Shown: one piece after another, positions 26,299 to 34,364 of the stretch
How the letters are laid out: each line of letters begins with the position of its first letter
Numbering within the stretch: position 1 is the first letter of the stretch
NCBI GenBank assembly: GCA_947259415.1
Contig: CAMYMI010000015.1
Location: 1 to 57,808, forward strand
Source of the DNA: an uncultured Ectothiorhodospiraceae bacterium
Lineage (GTDB): Bacteria > Pseudomonadota > Gammaproteobacteria > UBA9214
Direction: 5' to 3'
Length of the DNA stretch: 57,808 nucleotides
Made by a program: the position numbers and the translations under genes
Notes under the pieces: model-generated
Database searches by the model: none
Seen by the model: the letters and a program-made list of their open reading frames with translations, nothing else
Told to the model about the DNA's origin: nothing

Positions 26299-27780
26299 AT
26301 GCGTAATTCAATCCATAAAATCTTCCTGGCAGTTTCCCTAATCGTCACGATTCTGGTGGCCGGCGGCTGTGGTGGTGGGGCTAGCAGCCTCGCCGGAGGC
26401 GGGATCGGTGGCACGGGCATCACGGCATTCGGGACCATCACCGGATTTGGCAGTGTGTTTGTCAACGGGATCGAGTTCGAAACCAGCGGCAGCCTTTTCG
26501 ACGTTGACGACAATGACACGGCGGTCGAGGGTGATCTCGGAATCGGCATGGTGGTGACCGTCACCGGTAACCTGAATGACGACGGCGTGACCGGCACGGC
26601 GGATAGCATCGAATACGACGACGAGATCGAGGGACCGGTGTCGAATCTGTCCGAAGATGTGGCTCTGCAGACCAAGACCTTCACGATCTTCGACACGACC
26701 GTGGTGGCGAGCCTCAGTTCCACCGTGTTTGCCAATGCCGATTACAACACCCTGGCCCAGGACGATGTGGTTGAAATCAGCGGCTTCGTCGACGAGGCTG
26801 GTACCCTGGTGGCCACGCGACTGGAAGGGGAAGGTCCGCTGGTACTCGGTACAACCGAAGTGGAAATCAAGGGTACGGTGTCGGGCTGTACAGGCGACTG
26901 CTCCGGCACCTTCAACATCGGTTCAGTTGGTGTCAGCTACGATGGCACGACCGACCTGACCGGTATGCCGGGCGGTGTGGTCAGCGATGGCCAGTTCGTT
27001 GAGGTCAAGGGGACCCTGGTTGGTGCGAATACCATCAGTGCCATCCGCATCGAACTCGAGGACGAGGGCATCGGCGATACCGGCGACAACAAGGTCAGCA
27101 TCGAGGGGCTGGTCAGCGAATTCAGCGGTGTCGGTTCCTTCAGGGTGGCCGGTCAGCTGGTCGATGCCACGGGCGCCGTATTCACGCCTGCCAGCCTGGA
27201 GACAGGCATGGCCGATGGCATGGAGATCGAGGTCGAAGGGCCCATCGTGGGCGGCGTCCTGCAGGCGGTAAAGGTGGAGGCGCGCGGCGGCGAGATCCGT
27301 ATCGATGCGCGTGTGCAGTCCACAACAGTGGCTGCGGATGGCATCAATGGCAGCATCACGCTACTGCTGGATCCCGGTAGCCTGACCGTAAAGGTTGACA
27401 GCCAGACCGCCCTTCGCGATGACACCGGGGTCGAGGAACTGCTCGCCCTGGGTGAAATCAGCCAGGGTAATTTCCTCGAGGTCGAGGCCTTCAGAGAGGA
27501 TACCAGCGGTGAACTGATTGCCACCGAGGTCCGTCGGGACGCACCGGATGATGACATCCTGCGGGGACCGGTGGATAGCTGTGACGGATCACAGGTCACC
27601 ATCCTGGGTCTGGATTATGCCCTCATCAATGGCCTAACAACCTATAAGGACCAGAATGAGATCCTGTTAGCGAACGGTAACGATTTCTGTACTGCCCAGG
27701 CTGCCGGTGGCTTCTTCGTAAAGGTCAGGGACGATCGTGTGGCTGACGGTGTCGCCGATGAGGCCGAACTGCAGGATTGA
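26299..27780 (+). CDS. DUF5666 repeat lipoprotein
   Basis: 493-residue exported protein. The N-terminus is a lipoprotein signal with lipobox 'VAGGC' (Cys near residue 25) and a Gly-rich linker. The mature part contains about five DUF5666 beta-rich repeats of ~70-80 residues. The first has the family signature 'GSVFVNGIEFETS', and later ones show 'VEIKGTVSG...' and 'VSIEGLVSEFSGVGSFRVAGQLVDA'. These are probably OB-like beta barrels. The chain is very acidic, suggesting metal or cation binding at the cell surface, but no function is known. It forms an operon with the DUF6502 gene and ends in a terminator. Confidence 0.88.
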   Translation: MRNSIHKIFLAVSLIVTILVAGGCGGGASSLAGGGIGGTGITAFGTITGFGSVFVNGIEFETSGSLFDVDDNDTAVEGDLGIGMVVTVTGNLNDDGVTGTADSIEYDDEIEGPVSNLSEDVALQTKTFTIFDTTVVASLSSTVFANADYNTLAQDDVVEISGFVDEAGTLVATRLEGEGPLVLGTTEVEIKGTVSGCTGDCSGTFNIGSVGVSYDGTTDLTGMPGGVVSDGQFVEVKGTLVGANTISAIRIELEDEGIGDTGDNKVSIEGLVSEFSGVGSFRVAGQLVDATGAVFTPASLETGMADGMEIEVEGPIVGGVLQAVKVEARGGEIRIDARVQSTTVAADGINGSITLLLDPGSLTVKVDSQTALRDDTGVEELLALGEISQGNFLEVEAFREDTSGELIATEVRRDAPDDDILRGPVDSCDGSQVTILGLDYALINGLTTYKDQNEILLANGNDFCTAQAAGGFFVKVRDDRVADGVADEAELQD

Positions 27781-27802
27781 TCGGCGTATTCCTTCCCCCC
27801 TT

Positions 27803-27829
27803 ATGGCGCCTACATGGCGCCATTTTTTT
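27803..27829 (+). terminator. Intrinsic terminator of the DUF6502-DUF5666 operon
   Basis: A perfect 8-bp stem (ATGGCGCC / GGCGCCAT) with a five-base loop is followed by seven T residues. Confidence 0.92.
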
Positions 27830-27848
27830 ATGAAAGGTCTGAATGATT

Positions 27849-27936
27849 CGTCATTGCGAGGAGCGAAGCGACGCAGCAATCTGTAACGGGTTAACTGTGT
27901 CGCCGGAAGATTGCTTCGCTTGCGCTCGCAATGACG
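27849..27936. repeat. Dispersed palindromic repeat
   Basis: Outer arms CGTCATTGCGAG (27849-27860) and CTCGCAATGACG (27925-27936) are perfect reverse complements, and inner segments AGCAATCT and AGATTGCT pair as well. Units built on 'CGTCATTGCGAG..GAAGCGA..GCAATCT' are known as scattered intergenic repeats in many bacterial genomes. Only one copy lies in this window. Confidence 0.75.
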
Positions 27937-27971
27937 TGATTTGACCTATTAATTAATTCTCCCCCAGGGGG

Positions 27972-28493
27972 CTAGGGAATGGCGGCCGGCCGGGTGAAGA
28001 CGTAGTCATTGTCTTTCACCGGCGTATGGCAGCCGTGGCATTCCTGCACGAATGAGGCATCCTTGCCATAGGGTGTCTGGTCCATACCCTTCCAGCGGGC
28101 ATAACCCCAGCCACCGGTTGCCGGCCATTTTTCGGTATCCTTTAACATGAACTCGGCGTGCACGAATTCGCCGGGTACCACGGCCTTCTCCCAAGCCTCA
28201 TGCCTGGCGTCTTTCCAGACCAGCTTGCCGAGGATGGCGCCGTCCGGCCAGGGGTTGGTGTTGCCCGCGCGCGCGGCCTCGATGGCTGTGTCGTTACCAA
28301 GGATCACCCGCAGGGTGTTGTTGTCGTCGCGATGTGATGAGGCGATCACCCGCCAGTCCTTGTAGTTCTCGGGCAGGGTGATGCCATTGGGCGCAGCGCC
28401 CGGGCCGTGCTCATCGGCAAATGGCGCCCGCGCCAGCACTGCCAGGCCGAGGGCTACGATGGTCAGTAGCAGGTTGTTTGCAGTGGGTTTCAT
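27972..28493 (-). CDS. Cytochrome P460 family protein
   Basis: Exported c-type heme protein of 173 residues. A signal peptide (1-26) precedes a P460-type beta fold ('LPENYKDWRVIASSHRDDNNTLRVILGN', 'DGAILGKLVWK'). The heme motif CHGCH is close to the C-terminus (about 153-157), the usual place in this family. Classic P460 oxidises hydroxylamine and uses a heme-Lys crosslink. Related cytochrome c'-beta proteins bind NO. The crosslink Lys cannot be assigned with certainty, so the activity stays open. Ribosome site GGAGGAG lies before the ATG. Confidence 0.88.
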   Translation of the reverse strand: MKPTANNLLLTIVALGLAVLARAPFADEHGPGAAPNGITLPENYKDWRVIASSHRDDNNTLRVILGNDTAIEAARAGNTNPWPDGAILGKLVWKDARHEAWEKAVVPGEFVHAEFMLKDTEKWPATGGWGYARWKGMDQTPYGKDASFVQECHGCHTPVKDNDYVFTRPAAIP

Positions 28494-28574
28494 GGTGGCT
28501 CCTCCGTTTGTTGTTGGAACTGCTTCAGTGTCCAGTGAGTATAGATGTATCCGGGCTGGGCGTTATTCCGGTTG

Positions 28575-29234
28575 TTATTTATGGACAGTCAACCTGAAGG
28601 CCTGTTCTGTCAGGCGGCTGACACCCTGTTCCCGGAAACGCGGGTTCGCCTCGAGGACATCAGTCGAGCACAAGCGCTCGATGGCGAAGCTGTCCGCGAA
28701 GAGCTGCTGGACCTCAGCGCCGCTGACCGAGAACGGTGGCCCACTCATTTCATTCTGTGTGTATTCGAGGGTAATCAGCAATCCCGTTGTTGCGTCACCG
28801 AGCAGGCCCGCGAGATGTTCGGTATAGCGGGGTCGTATATCCGGAGGCAGTGCGATCAACGCGGCACGGTCATAGACGGCGACAACCTCGCCGATATCAC
28901 CCCGATCGAGTACAAAGAAGTCACCGCACAACAGTTCCAGACCGTCTACTTCCCAGCGACTGTGGCGTGCCCTGCGGGTGACCGCCGGTGTCAAATTGTT
29001 TTCCGCAAAGAAGGCCTCGACGGCAATCGGGCTGACTTCAATGCCGACTACGGAGAAACCCTGGTCCCGCAGCCAGATCATGTCGCGGGTTTTGCCGCAC
29101 AAAGGCACCAGGACGCGCCCGGCCATGCCAATCTCCAGTTCCGGCCAGTAGCGCACCAGATAGGGATTGATCTCGTCCTGATGGAAGCCAATCTGGTTGG
29201 CCTGCCAGCGTTCATGCCAGAAATCGGGATTCAT
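28575..29234 (-). CDS. tpm: Thiopurine S-methyltransferase
   Basis: SAM-dependent methyltransferase of 219 residues. 'FWHERWQANQIGFHQDEINPYL' is the typical opening. The SAM-binding motif 'VLVPLCGKTRDMIWLRDQGFSVVGIEVS' and the later 'VYDRAALIALPPDIRPRY' complete the bacterial Tpm pattern. These enzymes methylate thiopurines and, in several bacteria, selenium or tellurium oxyanions. The native substrate is unknown. Length is normal. Single gene. Confidence 0.95.
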   Translation of the reverse strand: MNPDFWHERWQANQIGFHQDEINPYLVRYWPELEIGMAGRVLVPLCGKTRDMIWLRDQGFSVVGIEVSPIAVEAFFAENNLTPAVTRRARHSRWEVDGLELLCGDFFVLDRGDIGEVVAVYDRAALIALPPDIRPRYTEHLAGLLGDATTGLLITLEYTQNEMSGPPFSVSGAEVQQLFADSFAIERLCSTDVLEANPRFREQGVSRLTEQAFRLTVHK

Positions 29235-29416
29235 GGGGAGTCTCGCCCGGGGTCGTTCAGCGATTGGCTGATTTTTTGGAATAGTAATATACGAGAGGGT
29301 GAACAGGCAGCAGAAATATCGGTGCTATGTAGGAAATGGCAACTGCTGGTATTCTTGCTACATCACGGCAGGCCATGACAGGTTATTGGTCAGCTTATGC
29401 AGGCTAATCTATTCCC

Positions 29417-29860
29417 ATGGAACAAACGACAACCGATCCCTTCAGAAAGGCCTTTCGCGGACGCTTTATCAGTGTGCTGCGCTGGGAACAGCTGGATGAT
29501 TTCTGGGATGTGTTGAGTCAGGATACTGGGGGGAGCTGGTATATCTATGCAATTGGCGAGCCGCCACCGAGGCAGCCGGCGAGCGGCGAGATGCTGAAGG
29601 CCTTTCTGCTGGAAATCGATCAACTGCTGCGCAAGGAGCATGACGAGGAGTATTGCGGCGTTGTCTATGCAGACTCACTCGAGATCCCGCGGTTTGTAAA
29701 GATCTTCGATCCCAACAACCTGGGTGTCTCCTGCGGTTTCAGTGACAATCCCCCGCTACCCGGCTGGATCCTTTCCAGGTTGAGACCGGTCGATCTGCAG
29801 TCCGATGTTCCGCTGCCAGGCAACCGGCGGCGCTGGTGGCGGCGCCTGATCGGCGCCTGA
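29417..29860 (+). CDS. Conserved protein of unknown function
   Basis: A 147-residue, probably cytoplasmic protein with no signal peptide. It is compact and mixed alpha/beta, with a Trp-rich N-terminal half ('LRWEQLDDFWDVLSQDTGGSWYIYAIGE'), 'YADSLEIPRFVKIFDPNNLGVSCG' in the middle, and a basic Arg/Trp tail. The composition and even codon use argue for a real gene. I recognise no domain. It stands alone between tpm (divergent) and a cytochrome c gene. Confidence 0.78.
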   Translation: MEQTTTDPFRKAFRGRFISVLRWEQLDDFWDVLSQDTGGSWYIYAIGEPPPRQPASGEMLKAFLLEIDQLLRKEHDEEYCGVVYADSLEIPRFVKIFDPNNLGVSCGFSDNPPLPGWILSRLRPVDLQSDVPLPGNRRRWWRRLIGA

Positions 29861-30070
29861 TCCGCCCGACGACCCGGTTCGGGTTTGTAACATATTGTTA
29901 ATTAGTACAAAAAACATTTGTAGTTGCCGCATATTAACGTATTTTAATAAACTCTCCTATTCGCGCTTTGCAGTTGCATGCGGATTATGTACAGACAACG
30001 GCAAAATTCTTCAGCAGCATGGGTAAGTTCACGCTGACTGGTTTTTTTAAAATTAAGTGGAGTTGACGCA

Positions 30071-30373
30071 ATGAATAAAATCGCAAGCGTAGTCATGATA
30101 GGTGCTTTGCTGGGCCTCAGCGGTAACGTACTGGCGGGTGATGCCGCGGCCGGAAAGGCCAAGGCCGCCTCCTGTGCCGGTTGTCACGGCGCCGCCGGGG
30201 TGAGCAGTAACCCGATGTGGCCAAACCTGGCCGGACAGCAGTCAGGTTACCTGGTCAAGCAGATGAAGGCATTCCGTGACGGGACCCGCAATGATCCCAT
30301 GATGAGTCCGATGGCCAAACCGCTCAGCGACGCGGACATCGATAATATCGCTGCCTACTACAGCAGCCTGTAA
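30071..30373 (+). CDS. Small class I cytochrome c (c553-type)
   Basis: Periplasmic monoheme cytochrome of 100 residues. Signal peptide 1-22 ('VLAG'), heme motif CAGCH (Cys35, Cys38, His39), and a Met-rich loop ('NDPMMSPMAKPLSD') providing the axial Met. The family pattern 'AYYSSL' ends the chain. It probably carries electrons between sulfur-compound oxidation and a terminal oxidase. Ribosome site GGAG is 8 bases before the ATG. A long GC hairpin follows. Confidence 0.93.
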   Translation: MNKIASVVMIGALLGLSGNVLAGDAAAGKAKAASCAGCHGAAGVSSNPMWPNLAGQQSGYLVKQMKAFRDGTRNDPMMSPMAKPLSDADIDNIAAYYSSL

Positions 30374-30382
30374 TCCCCTGTC

Positions 30383-30408
30383 GCCGGCAGGCCGTATGGC
30401 CTGCCGGC
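30383..30408. terminator. Bidirectional-type hairpin between convergent genes
   Basis: A perfect 11-bp stem (GCCGGCAGGCC / GGCCTGCCGGC) with loop GTAT lies between the convergent cytochrome c and ctaA genes. No long T-tract follows on either side, so efficiency is uncertain. Confidence 0.7.
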
Positions 30409-30437
30409 CCCTTCCGGCAGTATTCCCCTAATCGTTT

Positions 30438-31505
30438 CTAGATACGCCGTTGAACCAGACGCTGGTTCACAAACAGGATCAGCGTCAGCAACAGCAGGGC
30501 GCCTCCCTGATGGGCAGCAGCCAGTGGCGTGGGCACATGCAGGAGCAGGGTTGATATGCCCAGCGCCACCTGCAACATGCCCGCCAGCAGCAAGAGGTGC
30601 AACCCGGTACGCACTTGGCGCGAGGGTGCCCGGCGACGCCCGTAAATCCACAGGCTGATCACGCCTATGAAGGTCGTGATGGCCAGTACGCGGTGATTAA
30701 ACTGTACCGTGGCGATGTTCTCGAAGAAATTACGCCACAAGGGCTCCTGCATGAAGATAACCTCGGGGATCAAGTGCCCGTCCATCAGGGGGAAGGTGTT
30801 GTAGGCATGGCCGGCCTTGAGCCCGGCAACAAAGCCCCCGGAAAGCGCGGTAATAAAAACCAGGATGCCCAGCAGGCCGGCAAACAGGCGCAGAGCAGGC
30901 GGTCCCGATTTGGTTTGGGTCTGGCGCTGCTCTGGCAGCAGGCCAAGGGCAATCCAGAACATGTAGGCATAGATGACGATCGCCAGCGCCAGATGAGCTG
31001 TCAGCCGGTACTGGCTGACCTGCGGCTTGTCCACCAGGCCACTCTGTACCATGTACCAGCCCAGCAGTCCCTGCAGGCCGCCGAGCACGAACAGGATGAT
31101 CATCCTCGGGATCAGTGGCCGGTGCAGGTAGCCCTTGATGAGAAAGAACAGGAACGGTATCAGGAACACCATCCCGATGGTGCGGCCCAACAGGCGGTGG
31201 GCGAATTCGAACCAGTAGATCTGCTTGAATCCAGTCAAATCCATGCCGATGTTGACCTTCCGGTACTCGGGCGATTGCATGTAGAGTTCGAAAACCTCCT
31301 CCCAGGCCGCCTGGTCGAGCGGTGGGACCACTCCGAATATCGGATCCCACTGAACCATTGAGAGTCCGGAGCCGGTCAGGCGCGTGACACCGCCCAGTAC
31401 GACCATGAAAAAAACCATGGCACAGCAGACCAGCAGCCAGACGCAGACCTGCCGGTCAGGTGTGTTGTTGGTGTAGTTTTCAGCGGTGTCGTATTTACTA
31501 TTCAT
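30438..31505 (-). CDS. ctaA: Heme A synthase (COX15/CtaA)
   Basis: Eight-helix inner-membrane enzyme that oxidises the C8 methyl of heme O to the formyl of heme A for aa3-type oxidases. The 355-residue protein shows the conserved histidines in 'WFEFAHRLLGR', 'LTAHLALAI', 'FNHRVLAI' and 'AAHQGGALLLL', which bind the two hemes, and the N-terminal signature 'LGGVTRLTGSGLSMVQWDPI'. Length fits the COX15 type. Oxidase genes are not adjacent. Its presence implies a heme-A terminal oxidase and aerobic respiration. Confidence 0.96.
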   Translation of the reverse strand: MNSKYDTAENYTNNTPDRQVCVWLLVCCAMVFFMVVLGGVTRLTGSGLSMVQWDPIFGVVPPLDQAAWEEVFELYMQSPEYRKVNIGMDLTGFKQIYWFEFAHRLLGRTIGMVFLIPFLFFLIKGYLHRPLIPRMIILFVLGGLQGLLGWYMVQSGLVDKPQVSQYRLTAHLALAIVIYAYMFWIALGLLPEQRQTQTKSGPPALRLFAGLLGILVFITALSGGFVAGLKAGHAYNTFPLMDGHLIPEVIFMQEPLWRNFFENIATVQFNHRVLAITTFIGVISLWIYGRRRAPSRQVRTGLHLLLLAGMLQVALGISTLLLHVPTPLAAAHQGGALLLLTLILFVNQRLVQRRI

Positions 31506-31677
31506 TGATCACCCGGTTCCTCGTGTGGCAGCTGCATCCCGTGGGTTTTACGGGTTGGCGAATTCTACCCGAAATGGCCTGCAGCTTGTTCTTATCAACG
31601 GCACGATGACGGGCTAGAATGACAGTGAGGCCCTGATTGTCAATGTGTTGGTCCTGGTCTGGCTAAATGGGAAAAAA

Positions 31678-32199
31678 ATGAAGCGTCAATTCATTTTACT
31701 GCTGATGGTGGTGGGGTTGGTGGCATTGATCTATCAGCTGCAGCCTCATGTCCCCGGGCAAGCGGAGCCCGACTCGGTGGTTACCGATGACGGCGAGATC
31801 CAAAGGTCACCCGCCGATATCTCGCTACCTGAAGCGGATTCCGGGCGTGCCGTGCTGGACATCAGTGTACACACGCAGGAGGAATTGCGGGTTCTGTTCG
31901 AGCGGGCCGGCGAACTGGCGATGAAGCCGAAACCCCCTGGTGAAAAGGCCAGTATCGTACTTGTCCTGCACGGTCCCGAGGTGGACTTCTTTTCCATCAA
32001 GAATTACGACACCTACAAGGATATTGTGGACGAGGCCGCAAGACTGGATGCCTTTGATGTTGTGGATATCAGGATCTGCCAGACCATGATGAAGGCGCGG
32101 GGAATCGAGCCTGATGATATCCCCTCGTTCATAGAACAGGTCCCCTATGGCCCCGGGGAGGTCGAGCGCCTCATTGAAGAGGGCTTTGTCTATTTCTAG
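31678..32199 (+). CDS. Membrane-anchored DsrE-like protein
   Basis: 173 residues from the ATG at 31678. The frame is open 33 bases further upstream, but this start begins a clean signal anchor ('MKRQFILLLMVVGLVALIY'). The periplasmic part has the DsrE/DsrF-like fold: 'ASIVLVLHGPEVDFFSIKN', a conserved Cys in 'DIRICQTMMKARGI', and a terminal 'GEVERLIEEGFVYF'. DsrE-type proteins trade persulfide sulfur, but most are cytoplasmic. An exported one may handle periplasmic sulfur. A second exported relative is at 42086. Confidence 0.82.
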   Translation: MKRQFILLLMVVGLVALIYQLQPHVPGQAEPDSVVTDDGEIQRSPADISLPEADSGRAVLDISVHTQEELRVLFERAGELAMKPKPPGEKASIVLVLHGPEVDFFSIKNYDTYKDIVDEAARLDAFDVVDIRICQTMMKARGIEPDDIPSFIEQVPYGPGEVERLIEEGFVYF

Positions 32200-32291
32200 T
32201 CCCTGTGTCGCACGAAGACGTCTCTTCAAACCCGATCTTTTGCTGTAATCGCAAGCTCAACAGGTTGTCTTTGGGGCTTATCGGCTGGCGC

Positions 32292-33515
32292 TCAGTCGAA
32301 CCGGTAGTATTTGGGGACCACCACGATCCCGTTGGGCGAGACAGTGAAGCGCTCCTTGTCCTTGCGGGGGTCTATACCGATGGTCTCACCGTTTGGTATT
32401 TGCACGTCCTTGTCGACGATGCAATTACGCAGCCTGACATTGTTCCCCGCGCTCACACACTCGAACAGGATCGAATCCCGGACAACGGACTCGTCACCGA
32501 CGTAGACGTGTGGGAACAGGATGGAATGCTGGATGCTGCCGCCGGCGATGACAACGCCACCGGCCAGCATGGAATTGATGGAAACGCCCTCGGTGCCTGA
32601 CACGCCCGGAACGGTACGTGCCGGTGGCGGCTGGGACTGGTAGGTGCGAATCGGCCAGTCATCCTGGTAGAGGTTAAGTGGGGGTACCGGCTTGAGCAGG
32701 TCCATGTTGGCCTTGTAATAGGAATCGATGGTGCCAACGTCACGCCAGTAGTTATCAGGTGACACGCGGCCATGTGACCCTCCAAAGTGGTAGGCGAACA
32801 CGCGCCGCGTCTTTATCAGGGGCGGGAGTATGTCGTTGCCGAAATCGTGGGTCGAGTCCTGTTTTTCATGATCGGCTTCCAGTTGCTGTCCCAGCAGGTC
32901 CATGGAGAATATATAGATGCCCATGGAGACAAGACAGTGCTCCGGGTCGCCGGGGATGACCTTCGGTTTGACCGGTTTCTCCTCGAATGCCTGGATACGA
33001 TTGTTTGCGTCTACCTCCATAACACCGAAGCCGCGTGCCTCATCACGCCCGACCTGCATGCAGGCAATGGTCACATCGGCCTTTTGCCGCTGATGAAATT
33101 CCAGCATCGCTGCATAGTCCATACGGTAGATGTGGTCGCCGGAGAGTATCAGGACGGTATCTGCACTGCTGCGCTCCAGCAGAAACAGGTTCTGGTGGAG
33201 CGCATCTGCGGTGCCGGCATACCAGTTGCCCCCCTTGCGCATCTGCGGCGGGACGGGGGTGATGTATTCTCCGATCTCCGGGTTGAAGATCGACCAACCG
33301 TCACGCAGGTGTTTCTGCAGGGAAAGTGACTTGTACTGGGTCAGCACCAGTACCTTGCGAATGCCCGAATGCAGGCAGTTGGCCAGGGTGAAATCGATGA
33401 TGCGGTACTTGCCGCCGAAGGGAACGGCGGGTTTGGCACGTTCAGCGGTGAGTGGATGCAGCCGCGAGCCGATGCCGCCGGCAAGGATGATTGAAAGTGT
33501 GTTGTGCATTTCCAT
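32292..33515 (-). CDS. glgC: Glucose-1-phosphate adenylyltransferase
   Basis: Makes ADP-glucose for glycogen synthesis. About 407 residues from the ATG at 33515 (another ATG lies two codons on). Motifs: nucleotide-binding 'LAGGIGSRLHPLTAERAKPAVPFGGKYRIIDF', 'QHLRDGW'-like 'LQKHLRDGW', 'YAGTADALHQN', substrate-binding 'IEAFEEKP'-like 'QAFEEKPVKPK', and a C-terminal left-handed beta-helix domain. The enzyme is complete and suggests glycogen storage of fixed carbon. It sits on the same strand as two small genes and phosphoribulokinase. Confidence 0.95.
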   Translation of the reverse strand: MEMHNTLSIILAGGIGSRLHPLTAERAKPAVPFGGKYRIIDFTLANCLHSGIRKVLVLTQYKSLSLQKHLRDGWSIFNPEIGEYITPVPPQMRKGGNWYAGTADALHQNLFLLERSSADTVLILSGDHIYRMDYAAMLEFHQRQKADVTIACMQVGRDEARGFGVMEVDANNRIQAFEEKPVKPKVIPGDPEHCLVSMGIYIFSMDLLGQQLEADHEKQDSTHDFGNDILPPLIKTRRVFAYHFGGSHGRVSPDNYWRDVGTIDSYYKANMDLLKPVPPLNLYQDDWPIRTYQSQPPPARTVPGVSGTEGVSINSMLAGGVVIAGGSIQHSILFPHVYVGDESVVRDSILFECVSAGNNVRLRNCIVDKDVQIPNGETIGIDPRKDKERFTVSPNGIVVVPKYYRFD

Positions 33516-33641
33516 ATGTACTCGAATACGCAGCTGTTCCCAGGGCTTGTCCCCATTTTGCGAATGCACTGGAAATGATTATACCCCCGGGACGGGGCGG
33601 GTCAGCAATCGCGGGCTTTTGCAGGCGCGATCCCTGCTGTG

Positions 33642-33896
33642 CTAGAGGATCTCGCAGCGAATCACCCGGCCCTGGCGGTCGAGGAACAGGCGCATCCGGC
33701 CAAAACAGGGTACCCGTTCAGCCTGATAGCCGGTGCCCTCCATCAGGAGCTCGTCGAACTTGATATCGACGAGGACCTCGTTGTCGCTCTGCCAGGCGAC
33801 GGCATAGTGCAGTGAGGCATTATCGATCCAGCCGCTCCTGGAACAGAAGCGGGCCAGTTCGCGACAGGATTTCAGATAACATTCAATTGCTGACAT
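33642..33896 (-). CDS. Small conserved protein of unknown function
   Basis: 84 residues, cytoplasmic, with two cysteines in 'IECYLKSCRELARFC' and another in 'RVPCFGRMRLFLDRQGRVIRCEIL'. It is a compact alpha/beta protein ending at the C-terminal strand. Codon use matches its neighbours and the frame is closed on both other sides. No domain recognised. It lies between glgC and phosphoribulokinase on the same strand. Confidence 0.7.
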   Translation of the reverse strand: MSAIECYLKSCRELARFCSRSGWIDNASLHYAVAWQSDNEVLVDIKFDELLMEGTGYQAERVPCFGRMRLFLDRQGRVIRCEIL

Positions 33897-33926
33897 GTGT
33901 TGTGGATTGTGTGACCGGACTTGCGA

Positions 33927-34145
33927 CTAGTTATCGTCTGCTGCATTGGGATCCGGATTGTCGAGTGTATAGCGAAGATCACGGCCGGGATGTTCGATCC
34001 CGATGTCCAGACAGCGGCGCCCGGTTTCTTCCGACTCGGTGTAGATCTTTACAGCAAGACGGCCTTCGCTCTCAACCACAAAATGCCTGACTTCCGGGTT
34101 GCTGAGATCTTCGCCGGTGATTGGATCGGTGGTCATGATGATCAC
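33927..34145 (-). CDS. Small conserved protein of unknown function
   Basis: 72 residues starting with GTG at 34145, which has a perfect GGAGGAGG ribosome site five bases upstream. An ATG three codons later is too far from it. The chain is acidic, with beta-like stretches ('VRHFVVESEGRLAVKIYTESEETGRRCLDIGIEH'), and ends in a disordered Asp/Asn/Pro tail. No domain recognised. It is the first of a run of minus-strand genes with the 84-residue protein and glgC. The leader has an 11-base match to the candidate sRNA. Confidence 0.72.
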   Translation of the reverse strand: MIIMTTDPITGEDLSNPEVRHFVVESEGRLAVKIYTESEETGRRCLDIGIEHPGRDLRYTLDNPDPNAADDN

Positions 34146-34322
34146 GTCTGCCTCCTCCAGCTGTTGCCACTGTCATTGGATAGCTACAACTTGCAGTAAG
34201 TGTAGCTTAGCAATATCGATTGGCAAGGCCTGATGGGCCGCTGCCAGACAGCACGAGCGTGCGGCACGAGGAAGCATCATGCCATGGGGGCCGTTCACAT
34301 TCGTGCTCGGCCGATATGGCAT

Positions 34323-34351
34323 CCCGCGGGGCGGGTTTAGCGCCCCGCGGG
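34323..34351 (-). terminator. Terminator-like hairpin after phosphoribulokinase
   Basis: A perfect 11-bp GC stem (CCCGCGGGGCG / CGCCCCGCGGG) with a seven-base loop lies 13 bases after the gene. It has no T-tract on the minus strand, so it may stabilise the 3' end rather than terminate by itself. Confidence 0.6.
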
Positions 34352-34364
34352 TGGTGCGGGATGA

